Source: Mycobacterium sherrisii
GTDB lineage: Bacteria > Actinomycetota > Actinomycetes > Mycobacteriales > Mycobacteriaceae
Length of the DNA: 64,000 bases
Direction of reading: 5' to 3'
NCBI RefSeq assembly: GCF_002102355.1
Contig: NZ_LQPT01000019.1
Span: 186,001 to 250,000, forward strand
Shown: positions 9,691-18,077 of the stretch, one piece after another
Position numbering within the stretch: position 1 is the stretch's first letter
Layout: every line of letters starts with the position of its first letter
Made by a program: the position numbers and the translations under genes
Notes under the pieces: generated by a model
What the model was told of the DNA's origin: nothing
The model's database searches: none
Seen by the model: only the letters and a program-made list of their open reading frames with translations

Positions 9691-9768
9691 GTCAACAATT
9701 GTAGGCCAACAAGTGTTGACATCCGGTCCTCGCCGCGCCAGCATGGAGCTATGCCAACAAGCGTTGAC
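9691..9768. promoter_or_regulatory. Three TetR-type operator dyads
   Basis: Three 12-bp dyads of form CAACA-NN-TGTTG lie in the divergent gap. 9693-9704 has one mismatch (TGTAG right arm), 9707-9718 is perfect (CAACA-AG-TGTTG), and 9755-9766 has one mismatch (CGTTG). The second and third sit in a 15-bp near-identical repeat (9706-9720 and 9754-9768, 14 of 15 positions). The first two are centred 14 bp apart right at the regulator start, where binding would block its own transcription. The third precedes the monooxygenase gene. Confidence 0.65.
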
Positions 9769-9798
9769 TAACGCCGAACTCCGGGAGAGGAGCCGACC

Positions 9799-10950
9799 AT
9801 GAATGACGTCGATGTTCTGGTGATAGGTGCCGGCCCCACCGGCCTCACCCTTGCCGCGTCGCTGATCGACCGCGGCCTGCGGACGGTCGTGGCCGACAAG
9901 CAGCCCGAGGGAGCGAACACCTCGCGCGCCGCCGCCGTCAACGCGCGCACGCTGGAGGCGCTCGACCACCTCGACGTGTCGCGGCGCATGGTCAAAGCCG
10001 GACTGATCGCGCCGCGCTTCACCATCCGACAGGGCCGGCAGATCCTGATTCCGGTCCACTTCGACGGGCTCCCGACCGAGCATCCGTACACCCTGATGTT
10101 GTCGCAGGCCGAGACCGAGCGGTTGCTGCTGGAGCGCCTGCACGAACTGGGCGGCGCGGTGCTGCGTCCGAAGGTCCTGGACCGTTTCATCCAGGACGCC
10201 GACGGTGTGACCGCCACCTTTACCGACGGCGAGCGCATCCGCGCCGGCTACCTCGTCGGGGCCGACGGCATGCACAGCACCGTTCGCGCTCAGGCCGGAA
10301 TCGGGTTCGCCGGCGGCGAATTCAGCGAATCCTTCACGCTGGCCGACGTGCGGCTTTCCGGCGAGGCGCCCCGCGACGAGGTCGTCCTGTTCTACGCCAA
10401 GGACGGTTTGACGGTGCTGGCGCCATTGCCAGGCAATATCTTTCGCGTCGTCGCGCCGACGGCGCACGCCCCGCAGGTACCGTCGCTTGAGTTCGTCCAG
10501 TCATTGTTGGACAGCAGGGGCTTCGGCACGGGAGCCACGGTGGTCAGCCAGCTACTGTGGGGAACCCGATTCCGGATTCACCACCGCGTCGCCGACAGCT
10601 ACCGACGCGGCCGCGTGCTGCTCGCCGGCGATGCCGCCCACGTGCACAGCCCCGCCGGTGGCCAGGGCATGAACCTCGGGATCGTCGACGCGACCTCGTT
10701 GGCGGCAGCCCTTTCCGAAACCCTTTCCGGCGCCCTGACGACAGGAACCGACGCCGCCCTGGACCGCTATTGCAGCGTCCAGCGGGACCAGGCCCAACAT
10801 GTCTTGCGGTTGACCGGCCGACTCACCCGGGTCTCGACACTGCCGCGGCCGTTGCGCCCGGTGCGTAACGCCGGGATGCGCCTGGCCGCGCGGGTTCCCG
10901 CGGTGCGTCAGCAGCTGGCGCTGGAGCTGAGCGGCCTGAGCCGCGGTTAA
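9799..10950 (+). CDS. FAD-dependent aromatic monooxygenase (class A)
   Basis: 383-aa flavoprotein of the PHBH/TetX-like group A monooxygenases. Visible motifs: GAGPTGL at about residues 9-15 (Rossmann FAD site), a YLVGADGMHSTVR segment (the DG fingerprint), and RVLLAGDAAHVHSPAGGQGMN (the GD motif that binds the FAD ribityl and pyrophosphate). It would hydroxylate an aromatic or xenobiotic substrate with NAD(P)H and O2. It lacks the extra C-terminal thioredoxin-like domain of phenol- and rifampicin-type enzymes. The ATG has a good ribosome site (GGGAGAGGAG). It is divergent from, and probably repressed by, the adjacent TetR protein. Its TAA stop overlaps the convergent gene's stop within a shared TTAA. 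Confidence 0.85.
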   Translation: MNDVDVLVIGAGPTGLTLAASLIDRGLRTVVADKQPEGANTSRAAAVNARTLEALDHLDVSRRMVKAGLIAPRFTIRQGRQILIPVHFDGLPTEHPYTLMLSQAETERLLLERLHELGGAVLRPKVLDRFIQDADGVTATFTDGERIRAGYLVGADGMHSTVRAQAGIGFAGGEFSESFTLADVRLSGEAPRDEVVLFYAKDGLTVLAPLPGNIFRVVAPTAHAPQVPSLEFVQSLLDSRGFGTGATVVSQLLWGTRFRIHHRVADSYRRGRVLLAGDAAHVHSPAGGQGMNLGIVDATSLAAALSETLSGALTTGTDAALDRYCSVQRDQAQHVLRLTGRLTRVSTLPRPLRPVRNAGMRLAARVPAVRQQLALELSGLSRG

Positions 10951-13076
10951 CCGGCGACGTTGTCGGGTGTCAGCAGCTGCCAGTCGTCGGACAGGCCGTG
11001 CGCCTTGGCGGTCTCGCCCTCGGCCTCCAGGTGCACGGTGCTGGAGCCCAAGCGCAGATTGGTCAACGCGATCCGTCCCCACTCGACCGGCAGCCGCGGC
11101 GCGATCGACAGGGTACGGTTCGGCACATGCGGGTCCAGCCCCAGCGCCGACCGCAACAGCAACAGCGGAGCCGCGCTGGCCCACGCCTGCGGTGAGCAGG
11201 ACGTGGGATAGGGCACCGGCGCGGCGAACTGGGTACGGGGAAAACCGCAGAACAACTCGGGCAGCCTTCCGCCGAAAGACGTTGCGGCATCGAGAAGTTC
11301 ACTCGTTAGACGGTGCGCCAAATGCACCGCGCCCGGCACGTGGCCGTAGCGCAGCAACCCGGCCACCGCGATGGCGGTGTCATGCGGCCACACCGAGCCG
11401 TTGTGGTAGCTCATGGGGTTGTACGCCCCCATGCCGGTGGCCAGCGTCCGCAGCCCGAAACCGGAGTCCATCTCCGGACCGGACAACCGCTCCACAATGG
11501 CCGCGGCGTGTTCATCGGTCGCAATTCCGGTCCACAGGCAATGGCCCACATTGCTCGTCAACGCGTCGACAGGGCGCTTGTGCCTATCCAATGCGACCGC
11601 ATACCAACCCTTTTCGGGCAGCCAAAACTTTTGGATGAACCTGTCCCGCAGCAGCTGGGCACGCGCGCGCAGCCGGTCAGCGCGGCCGGTGTCGCCCATC
11701 GCCTCGGCGAGTTCGGCCCGCGCCAGCAGCGCGGCGTATACGTAGCCTTGCACTTCGCACAGCGCGATCGGCGGCTCGGCGATGCGGCCGGCGGCGTCGT
11801 TGATCCCGTCGAAGCTGTCCTTCCAGCCCTGATTGATCAGCCCACGGTCGGTGGCACGCTGGTATTCCACGAAGCAATCGCCGTCCTGATCGCCGTACTC
11901 CTGCGCCCAGGCCAGCGCCGCGTCGGCCGCCGGCAGCAACGCGCGGATGACCGCCTCGTCGGCGCCCCACCGCCAGCATTCGGCAAGCAGCATCACGAAC
12001 AGCGGCGTCGCATCGGCCGTCCCGTAGTAGACGCCACCGCCCAGCACGTCGGCACTGTCGGGGCCGTGCCTGAGCTCATGCATGATGCGGCCGGGCTGTT
12101 CCTCGGTGACGGCATCGACGCGCCGGCCCTGCAGGTCCGCAAGCCGCTGCAGGGTACCGATGGAGAGGCCGACGTCCAGCGGGAGAGCCATCCAGGCGGT
12201 GAGCAAACTGTCCCGGCCGAACAACGTCATAAACCAGGGCGCTCCCGCGGCGACATACGACCGGCGACCGTCGGCGTCGTGGATCAGCAACGCCCCCAAG
12301 TCACTCTCGGTCTGGCCGAGCACGCGGGCCAGCACGGTGTGGTCGGTGTCGACCGTGGTCGCGCTGTCGCGCCACGCCTCGATCTTGCGGGCCGGCGCGC
12401 TGTTTCGCGCGGTCTCCCCGCGCGGGGTGCCGGTGCGGACCTTGTGATTCGCCCACGTCGGTTGCGCCGTGATCTCGGTCTGCCAGCGCCCCCCGGGCGG
12501 CACCACCACCCGCCAGTTCAGCGACCCGGGTACCACCACCGGGTCACCGGTCGCCGACACCGTGAGGCCCCGCAGCCGGTCGCCCCGGCCGCGCAGCACG
12601 AGTTCGCCTGCGGCCACCGCCTTTTCGGCCCCGCCGACCGGTACTCGTCCCTCCTTGACCGCGAACAGGTCCGCGAAGTCCGCGTCGGCGTGCAGCTCGA
12701 GGGACACGACGGTGCTTTCCTTGTCCATGTTCTGCAGCCAGATCGTTTCCCGCAGCCCGTCGGTCACCAGCCGTTCGCGCACGACCAGCAGTGTGCTGTC
12801 CGGCCCCGAACGCGGTGGCCGTCGCAGAATGAACTGCGCGGCAAACGCTTCCGTCGATTCGACCGACAGCGCCTCGGCGGTTTCCCCGTCGATGCGCAGC
12901 TCCCAGCGCGACAGCACCCGCGCGTCGCGGAAAAACAATCCGTGTGACCTGCCGACCATCACGTTCCCGTGCCGGTCGGACAGGCAGAACGTCGCGCCGT
13001 CGACCAGCGTCACCGTGTCGCCGCCGGAGCCGATCTGGACCGGTGAGCCGCTGTTGAAAGGCGTCGGAGCCGTCAC
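10947..13076 (-). CDS. Glycogen debranching-type amylo-alpha-1,6-glucosidase
   Basis: 709-aa protein with an N-terminal debranching-enzyme beta domain (from about residue 10, SGSPVQIGSGGDTVTL to RGLTVSA) and a C-terminal (alpha/alpha)6 glucosidase domain. Recognisable blocks are AAGAPWFMTLFGRDSL, INQGWKDSFDGI and NPMSYHNGSVWPHDTA. It probably hydrolyses alpha-1,6 branches or terminal glucose of an alpha-glucan in the cytoplasm. The GTG at 13076 was chosen because it forms a 4-bp GTGA overlap with the stop of the upstream glycosyltransferase gene; the longer open frame reads back into that gene. The pair forms an operon behind a CIRCE-like element. It is not at this place in H37Rv. Confidence 0.87.
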   Translation of the reverse strand: MTAPTPFNSGSPVQIGSGGDTVTLVDGATFCLSDRHGNVMVGRSHGLFFRDARVLSRWELRIDGETAEALSVESTEAFAAQFILRRPPRSGPDSTLLVVRERLVTDGLRETIWLQNMDKESTVVSLELHADADFADLFAVKEGRVPVGGAEKAVAAGELVLRGRGDRLRGLTVSATGDPVVVPGSLNWRVVVPPGGRWQTEITAQPTWANHKVRTGTPRGETARNSAPARKIEAWRDSATTVDTDHTVLARVLGQTESDLGALLIHDADGRRSYVAAGAPWFMTLFGRDSLLTAWMALPLDVGLSIGTLQRLADLQGRRVDAVTEEQPGRIMHELRHGPDSADVLGGGVYYGTADATPLFVMLLAECWRWGADEAVIRALLPAADAALAWAQEYGDQDGDCFVEYQRATDRGLINQGWKDSFDGINDAAGRIAEPPIALCEVQGYVYAALLARAELAEAMGDTGRADRLRARAQLLRDRFIQKFWLPEKGWYAVALDRHKRPVDALTSNVGHCLWTGIATDEHAAAIVERLSGPEMDSGFGLRTLATGMGAYNPMSYHNGSVWPHDTAIAVAGLLRYGHVPGAVHLAHRLTSELLDAATSFGGRLPELFCGFPRTQFAAPVPYPTSCSPQAWASAAPLLLLRSALGLDPHVPNRTLSIAPRLPVEWGRIALTNLRLGSSTVHLEAEGETAKAHGLSDDWQLLTPDNVAG

Positions 13077-14263
13077 ACGGCGGCCTTGTGGATGAAGTCG
13101 TGGGTGCGTCCGTCGTGCCCGAGGGATTCGACGACGCCCATGCCGCGCACGCCGCGAGGGGCGTCGCCCGTCCGCTCCAGGACGCCGCAATAGATCTGTT
13201 CGTATGCCGAGCCGAACTGTGCCACATCGAAATTGGCGGCAACATGTCGCCGGCACGCGTGCGGATCCAGTGTCTGCGCCCGGTCGATAGCGGCAGGCAG
13301 TTCGTCGGCGTCTTCGCATACCACGCCCGTCACACCGTCGACGATCACTTCCGGTACCGACCCGCCGCGCAGCGCGACGACCGGCGTGCCGCAGGCCATC
13401 GCCTCGAGCATCACGATCCCGAATGGCTCCTCCCAGTCGATCGGGAACAGCAGACAACGGGCGCGCGACAACAGCTTTCGCTTGCTGACCGCATCGGCCT
13501 CACCGAACACGTGGTCGCTGTCGGTGAGCAGCGGGCGCACGCACTCCTCGAAGTATTCCTTCTCTGCAGGCTCGCTGCATTTGCCGGCGAGCACCAGCGG
13601 GATCCCGGCCTCGTGTGCCGCCCGCACCGCGCGATGAGCGCCTTTATAGGGCGCGTACCGGCCCAAAAACAGCGCGTAATCGTGCTTCTCGGTCTCGAAA
13701 GGCCATTCGTCGATCCGCAGCGCATTGTGCACGCGGCCAACCCAATTCAGATCGGGAGCCAGTTCCTGTTGCCGGTCGCTGATTGCCACCAGCCCGACAT
13801 CGCCGCTGAGCTCCCGGTAGTAGGGGTACAGATCGTCGTCGATGGGGCCGTGCACCGTGACCACCGTCGGCACCCGAAGCGCGTGATAGGCCGGGGCGTT
13901 GATGGGTCCGGCGAAGGTGTGGTCGTGCACGATGTCGACACCGTCGGTCGCGGCGATCCGGGTCACCGCGCTACGCACCTTCAACGCGTGCATGACCTCC
14001 GGGTACGGCTGGCCCAGCCGGTCGGGCAGGGTGCGATCCCACAGCGGGACGAAGTCGGCCGCCGTACCAGGCCGGCCGGCGCCGAGCAGCGTGACGTGGT
14101 GCCCGCGGGCCACCAGCGTGTCGGCCAGGTCGGCGACGACCGCTTCGACGCCGCCGTAGCCGTTGGGTGGAACATCGAAATACGGCGGGGCGACCAGCAC
14201 GATCCGGATGGGCCGCCCGGACTCCACTTTGCTGGCGGGCAAGACGAAATCGGCAGCGCGCAT
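13073..14263 (-). CDS. GT4-family glycosyltransferase
   Basis: 396-aa GT-B-fold glycosyltransferase. The N-terminal half has the GYGGVEAVV glycine-rich acceptor loop after VLVAPPYFDVP. The C-terminal half has FLGRYAPYKGAH and the family motif EEPFGIVMLEAMACGTPVV (E-x7-E), which binds the nucleotide sugar. The ATG at 14263 is preceded by GAGGAGGAG, a strong ribosome site. It is the first gene of a two-gene operon with the debranching enzyme, consistent with building or remodelling an alpha-glucan or glucose-containing solute. The donor and acceptor cannot be read from the sequence. A CIRCE-like operator lies 35 bp upstream of the start. Confidence 0.88.
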   Translation of the reverse strand: MRAADFVLPASKVESGRPIRIVLVAPPYFDVPPNGYGGVEAVVADLADTLVARGHHVTLLGAGRPGTAADFVPLWDRTLPDRLGQPYPEVMHALKVRSAVTRIAATDGVDIVHDHTFAGPINAPAYHALRVPTVVTVHGPIDDDLYPYYRELSGDVGLVAISDRQQELAPDLNWVGRVHNALRIDEWPFETEKHDYALFLGRYAPYKGAHRAVRAAHEAGIPLVLAGKCSEPAEKEYFEECVRPLLTDSDHVFGEADAVSKRKLLSRARCLLFPIDWEEPFGIVMLEAMACGTPVVALRGGSVPEVIVDGVTGVVCEDADELPAAIDRAQTLDPHACRRHVAANFDVAQFGSAYEQIYCGVLERTGDAPRGVRGMGVVESLGHDGRTHDFIHKAAV

Positions 14264-14297
14264 TGACGTTCTCCTCCTCACAGCCGCACGGCACGCG

Positions 14298-14324
14298 TTA
14301 GCAATCTCATCCGATGAGTGCCAA
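14298..14324. promoter_or_regulatory. CIRCE-like HrcA operator
   Basis: TTAGCAATC (14298-14306), a 9-bp spacer, then GAGTGCCAA (14316-14324). The classical CIRCE element is TTAGCACTC-N9-GAGTGCTAA. This site has the exact 9-9-9 layout and matches 16 of 18 conserved arm positions. It lies 35 bp upstream of the glycosyltransferase ATG, a usual position for CIRCE near a transcription start. The element is palindromic and could also affect the MFS gene on the other side. Confidence 0.65.
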
Positions 14325-14351
14325 TTATGGCCGTTATCGCCCCGTCCGCAA
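14324..14351 (-). promoter_or_regulatory. Possible sigma-A promoter of glycosyltransferase operon
   Basis: Reading the minus strand, TTGCGG (14351-14346) and CATAAT (14329-14324) are separated by 16 bp, a plausible -35/-10 pair. The -10 box abuts the CIRCE-like element, so a bound repressor would cover the transcription start. The -35 is weak (about half the consensus). Confidence 0.4.
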
Positions 14352-14396
14352 GCGTCGAGTTGCGCTGTGCCGCTGCGGTTTCGCCACAATCGAGGC

Positions 14397-15644
14397 ATGC
14401 GTTGTCGAGACCAGGCTGTGGTTTTCGGTCGCGACCGGGTCGCGCTGCAGTCGCTGAATTTCTTCATGGCGGATATGGAAGCCGGCATGGGCCCTTTCCT
14501 CGGCGTATTGCTCGCCGGGCGCGGCTGGACCACCGGCACCATCGGCGCGGTCATCACCCTGGGTGCGATCGTCGGCATGATCAGCGTCGCTCCGGCGGGC
14601 GCACTGGTCGACGCCACCTCCCGCAAACGGACCTGCGTCATCGTGGTCGGCCTGGGCGCCGTCGCGGCCTCGGCCGTCATCCTCACCTGCGGACACTTCT
14701 GGGTCGTCGCCGCCGCGCAGTCCGTCATGTGCGTCTCGGGCGCCACCATCGCCCCGGCCGTGATCGGCATCACCCTCGGGCTGGTGGGACAAGCCGGCTT
14801 CACCGCGCAGAACGGGCGCAATCAGGCCTACAACCACGCCGGCAACCTGGTCGGCGCCGGGGCGTCCGGGCTCGTCGGCTGGATCTTCGGGTATGCCGGA
14901 GTGTTCTGGCTGGCCGTGGGATTCGCCGGGCTGGCCATCGTGTCCGTCCTGGCGATCCCCGCCGGCCGGATCAACGATCACATCGCGCGGGGCGAGGCGA
15001 CCGCGGGCGGCGCCCCGGTCAGCAGGATGCGCGTGCTGCTCGAATCCAAACCGCTGCTGGCGCTGGCCGCCGCCCTGGTGCTGTTCCACCTCGGCAATGC
15101 GGCGATGCTGCCGCTCTACGGGCTGGCCGTGGTCGCCACCCACGCCAACCCGTTCATCACGGTGGCTGAAACGGTGGTCGTGGCGCAGGGGGTGATGATC
15201 GTCGCGTCACTGGCGGCCATGCGGATCGCCCAGACCCGTGGCTACTGGTGGGCCATCCTGATCGCGTTCAGCGCGTTACCGGTGCGCGGGCTGCTCGCCG
15301 CCGGCCTGATCACCAGCTGGGGCGTCATTCCGGTGCAGATGCTCGACGGCGTCGGGGCCGGCATGCTCTCGGTCGCGGTACCGGGCCTGGTGGCCCGGCT
15401 GCTCGACGGTACCGGCCACATCAATGTCGGCCAGGGCGCCATCATGGCGGCGCAGGGCCTCGGCGGCGCGCTGAGCCCGATCCTGGGCGGGGTGGTGGCC
15501 CAGCACCTCGGATACCCGGCCGCCTTCCTGTTGCTCGGTGCAATTTCGGTGGGATCGCTGCTCATCTGGCTCGGGTTCGCCACCACGCTGCGCCGAGTCG
15601 ACGGTGGCCCCGCCCGGCCTCCCGCGGTCGCCGACGCGGCCTGA
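14397..15644 (+). CDS. MFS transporter
   Basis: 415-aa integral membrane protein with about 12 hydrophobic segments, a cytoplasmic DATSRKRT loop after the second helix (typical MFS motif-A position) and a hydrophilic central loop ([15 protein letters not shown]). The ATG at 14397 was chosen because the protein then begins at a plausible cytoplasmic N-terminus ([14 protein letters not shown]). Earlier starts read through the intergenic region that contains the CIRCE-like site. It is divergent from the glycosyltransferase operon and upstream of prrA. The substrate is unknown; the neighbours hint at a sugar or solute, but there is no direct evidence. Confidence 0.85.
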   Translation: MRCRDQAVVFGRDRVALQSLNFFMADMEAGMGPFLGVLLAGRGWTTGTIGAVITLGAIVGMISVAPAGALVDATSRKRTCVIVVGLGAVAASAVILTCGHFWVVAAAQSVMCVSGATIAPAVIGITLGLVGQAGFTAQNGRNQAYNHAGNLVGAGASGLVGWIFGYAGVFWLAVGFAGLAIVSVLAIPAGRINDHIARGEATAGGAPVSRMRVLLESKPLLALAAALVLFHLGNAAMLPLYGLAVVATHANPFITVAETVVVAQGVMIVASLAAMRIAQTRGYWWAILIAFSALPVRGLLAAGLITSWGVIPVQMLDGVGAGMLSVAVPGLVARLLDGTGHINVGQGAIMAAQGLGGALSPILGGVVAQHLGYPAAFLLLGAISVGSLLIWLGFATTLRRVDGGPARPPAVADAA

Positions 15645-15694
15645 GCACGCCGACCCGGTCGGCATCCCGCAGCCGACGCCAAGAATCCGGCAAA

Positions 15695-16405
15695 ATGGGC
15701 GGCATGGACTCTGGTGTGACCTCACCGCGGGTTTTGGTCGTCGACGACGACTCCGACGTGCTCGCCTCCCTGGAACGCGGGCTGCGGCTGTCCGGGTTCG
15801 AGGTTTCGACCGCAGTCGACGGCGCGGAAGCCTTGCGCAGCGCCACCGAGACCCGGCCGGACGCGATCGTGCTCGACATCAACATGCCCGTGCTGGACGG
15901 TGTCAGCGTGGTGACGGCACTGCGGGCGATGGACAACGACGTGCCGGTCTGCGTGCTGTCGGCGCGCAGCTCGGTCGACGACCGGGTGGCCGGGCTGGAG
16001 GCGGGCGCGGACGACTACCTGGTCAAGCCGTTCGTGCTGGCCGAGCTGGTCGCGCGGGTCAAGGCGTTGCTGCGCCGTCGCGGCGCCACGGCGACGTCTT
16101 CGTCGGAAACCATCACGGTAGGGCCGCTCGAAGTGGACATTCCCGGCCGGCGCGCCCGGGTGAACGGCGTCGACGTCGACTTGACCAAGCGCGAGTTCGA
16201 CCTGCTGGCGGTCCTGGCCGAGCACAAGACCGCGGTGCTGTCCCGCGCGCAGCTGCTGGAGCTGGTGTGGGGTTACGACTTCGCCGCCGACACCAACGTG
16301 GTCGATGTCTTCATCGGTTACCTGCGCCGCAAGCTGGAGGCCAACGGCGGCCCCAGACTGCTGCACACCGTCCGCGGCGTGGGGTTCGTGCTGCGCATGC
16401 AATAG
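15695..16405 (+). CDS. prrA: Response regulator PrrA
   Basis: 236-aa OmpR/PhoB-type response regulator, the same length as M. tuberculosis PrrA and almost identical to the sequence I remember. The receiver domain has acidic residues VVDDDSD and phospho-acceptor Asp61 in [11 protein letters not shown]; the switch Thr/Ser is in LSARSS and the conserved Lys in LVKPF. The C-terminal winged helix ends [13 protein letters not shown]. The start MGG at 15695 matches the known protein. It is paired with prrB, 14 bp downstream. The PrrAB system is essential in M. tuberculosis and controls respiration and dormancy-associated genes. Confidence 0.96.
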   Translation: MGGMDSGVTSPRVLVVDDDSDVLASLERGLRLSGFEVSTAVDGAEALRSATETRPDAIVLDINMPVLDGVSVVTALRAMDNDVPVCVLSARSSVDDRVAGLEAGADDYLVKPFVLAELVARVKALLRRRGATATSSSETITVGPLEVDIPGRRARVNGVDVDLTKREFDLLAVLAEHKTAVLSRAQLLELVWGYDFAADTNVVDVFIGYLRRKLEANGGPRLLHTVRGVGFVLRMQ

Positions 16406-16419
16406 GTGCAGCCACCGCC

Positions 16420-17760
16420 ATGAACTTCCTGTCGCGGATCTTGGCCCGTACACCGTCCCTGCGGACCCGGGTGGTGCTCGCGACAGCCATCGGCGCGGCG
16501 ATCCCGGTGCTCATCGTCGGCGCCGTGGTCTGGGTCGGCATCACCAACGACCGCAAGGAGCGGCTGGACCGCCGGCTCGACGAGGCCGCCGGATTCGCGC
16601 TGCCGTTTCTGCCCCGCGGCCTCGAGGAGATCCCGCGTTCGCCCAACGACCGCGACGCCATCATGACGATCCGGCGCGGCAGCCTGGTCAAGTCGAACTC
16701 CGACGTGACGCTGCCCCAGCTGGACGTCGACTACGCCGACACCTATGTCCACGGCGTGCGCTACCGGGTCCGCACCGTGGAGATCCCCGGACCGGAGCCG
16801 ACCACGCTCGCGGTGGGCGCGACCTACGACACCACCCTCGCCGAGACCAACAACCTGCACCGGCGGGTGCTGCTGATCTGCGGGTTCGCCATCTTCGCGT
16901 CGACGGTGTTCGCCTGGTTGCTGGCTTCCTTCGCGGTGCGCCCGTTCAAACAGCTGGCGCAGCAGACGCGCCTGATCGACACCGGTGACGAGGCGCCACG
17001 GGTCGAGGTGCACGGCGCCAGCGAGGCCGTCGAGATCGCCGAGGCCATGCGCGGCATGCTGCAGCGCATCTGGGACGAGCAGAACCGGACCAAGGAGGCG
17101 CTGTCCTCGGCACGTGACTTCGCCGCCGTGTCCTCACACGAACTGCGCACCCCGCTGACCGCGATGCGGACCAACCTCGAAGTGCTGTCGACCCTGGATC
17201 TCCCGGACGATCAGCGCAAAGAGGTGCTCGGCGACGTCATCCGCACCCAGTCCCGGATCGAAGCCACGCTGACCGCGCTGGAGCGGTTGGCGCAGGGCGA
17301 GCTGTCCACCTCCGACGACCATGTGCCCGTCGACATCACCGAGCTGCTGGACCGCGCCGCCCACGATGCGATGCGGATCTATCCCGGCCTGGATGTGTCG
17401 CTGGTGCCCTCCCCCACCTGCATCATCGTCGGGTTGCCGGCCGGGCTGCGCCTGGCCGTGGACAACGCGATCGCCAACGCCGTCAAGCACGGCGGCGCCA
17501 CCCGGGTCCAGCTCTCGGCGGTCAGCTCGCGCGCCGGGGTGGAGATCGCCGTCGACGACAACGGCAGCGGCGTGCCCGAGAGCGAGCGGCATGTGGTGTT
17601 CGACCGGTTCTCCCGCGGGTCGACGGCGTCGCACTCCGGGTCAGGGCTGGGGTTGGCGCTGGTCGCCCAGCAGGCCCACCTGCACGGCGGCACGGCGTCG
17701 CTGGAAGACAGCCCGCTTGGTGGTGCCCGGCTGCTGCTACGACTGCCCGCCCCCCGCTGA
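16420..17760 (+). CDS. prrB: Sensor histidine kinase PrrB
   Basis: 446-aa membrane sensor kinase, identical in length to M. tuberculosis PrrB. First transmembrane helix about residues 18-40, an extracytoplasmic sensor domain of about 105 residues, a second helix about 149-172, HAMP (VRPFKQLAQQ onward), dimerisation/phospho-acceptor helix with His240 in SSHELRTPLTAM, and an ATPase domain with N box (DNAIANAVKHGG), G1 (DDNGSGVP) and G2 (GSGLGLALV). It phosphorylates PrrA. It is co-transcribed with prrA. In H37Rv ompATb and its accessory genes are close by; they are absent here. Confidence 0.96.
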   Translation: MNFLSRILARTPSLRTRVVLATAIGAAIPVLIVGAVVWVGITNDRKERLDRRLDEAAGFALPFLPRGLEEIPRSPNDRDAIMTIRRGSLVKSNSDVTLPQLDVDYADTYVHGVRYRVRTVEIPGPEPTTLAVGATYDTTLAETNNLHRRVLLICGFAIFASTVFAWLLASFAVRPFKQLAQQTRLIDTGDEAPRVEVHGASEAVEIAEAMRGMLQRIWDEQNRTKEALSSARDFAAVSSHELRTPLTAMRTNLEVLSTLDLPDDQRKEVLGDVIRTQSRIEATLTALERLAQGELSTSDDHVPVDITELLDRAAHDAMRIYPGLDVSLVPSPTCIIVGLPAGLRLAVDNAIANAVKHGGATRVQLSAVSSRAGVEIAVDDNGSGVPESERHVVFDRFSRGSTASHSGSGLGLALVAQQAHLHGGTASLEDSPLGGARLLLRLPAPR

Positions 17761-17810
17761 GACAAGCCGACGGCCCGGTGCCGGCAACGTGCATCGGGCA
17801 CACTGGAGCG

Positions 17811-18074
17811 ATGAGCGATGGCACCCAACCGACCGACAGCGACACCCTCGCACGCATTCGCTCCCTGGTGGCCGAGGAAAAGGACCTCAGGGCGCAGCTG
17901 CAGCACCGCGACATCAGCGAGTCCGAGGAAAACGATCGGCTGCGGCGGGTCGAGGTCGAACTCGACCAGTGTTGGGATCTGCTGCGACAGCGGCGCGCCC
18001 TGCGCGAAACCGGCGGTGACCCGCGGGAGGCGTCGGTGCGTCCCGGCGACCAGGTCGAGGGATACCTGAACTAA
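17811..18074 (+). CDS. DUF2630 small protein (Rv0898c-like)
   Basis: 87-aa acidic, mostly helical protein beginning MSDGTQPTDSDTLARI, with a conserved central LVAEEKDLRAQLQ and DRLRRVEVELDQCWDLLRQRRALR. This is the pattern of the DUF2630 family (Rv0898c in H37Rv). The heptad-like leucines suggest a short coiled coil. No activity is known. The ATG at 17811 is preceded by a weak purine tract (GGAG). It stops 3 bp before the next gene, so it is likely co-transcribed with it. Confidence 0.85.
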   Translation: MSDGTQPTDSDTLARIRSLVAEEKDLRAQLQHRDISESEENDRLRRVEVELDQCWDLLRQRRALRETGGDPREASVRPGDQVEGYLN

Positions 18075-18077
18075 CTC

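Noticed and set aside
9112-10467. A 451-codon version of the TetR protein beginning upstream at 10467
   Set aside because: The extra N-terminal 259 residues are antisense to the FAD monooxygenase and cross the operator region; the TetR family start is at 9690.
10947-13457. An 836-codon version of the debranching enzyme
   Set aside because: The first 127 codons read through the glycosyltransferase gene; the GTG at 13076 with a 4-bp overlap is the natural start.
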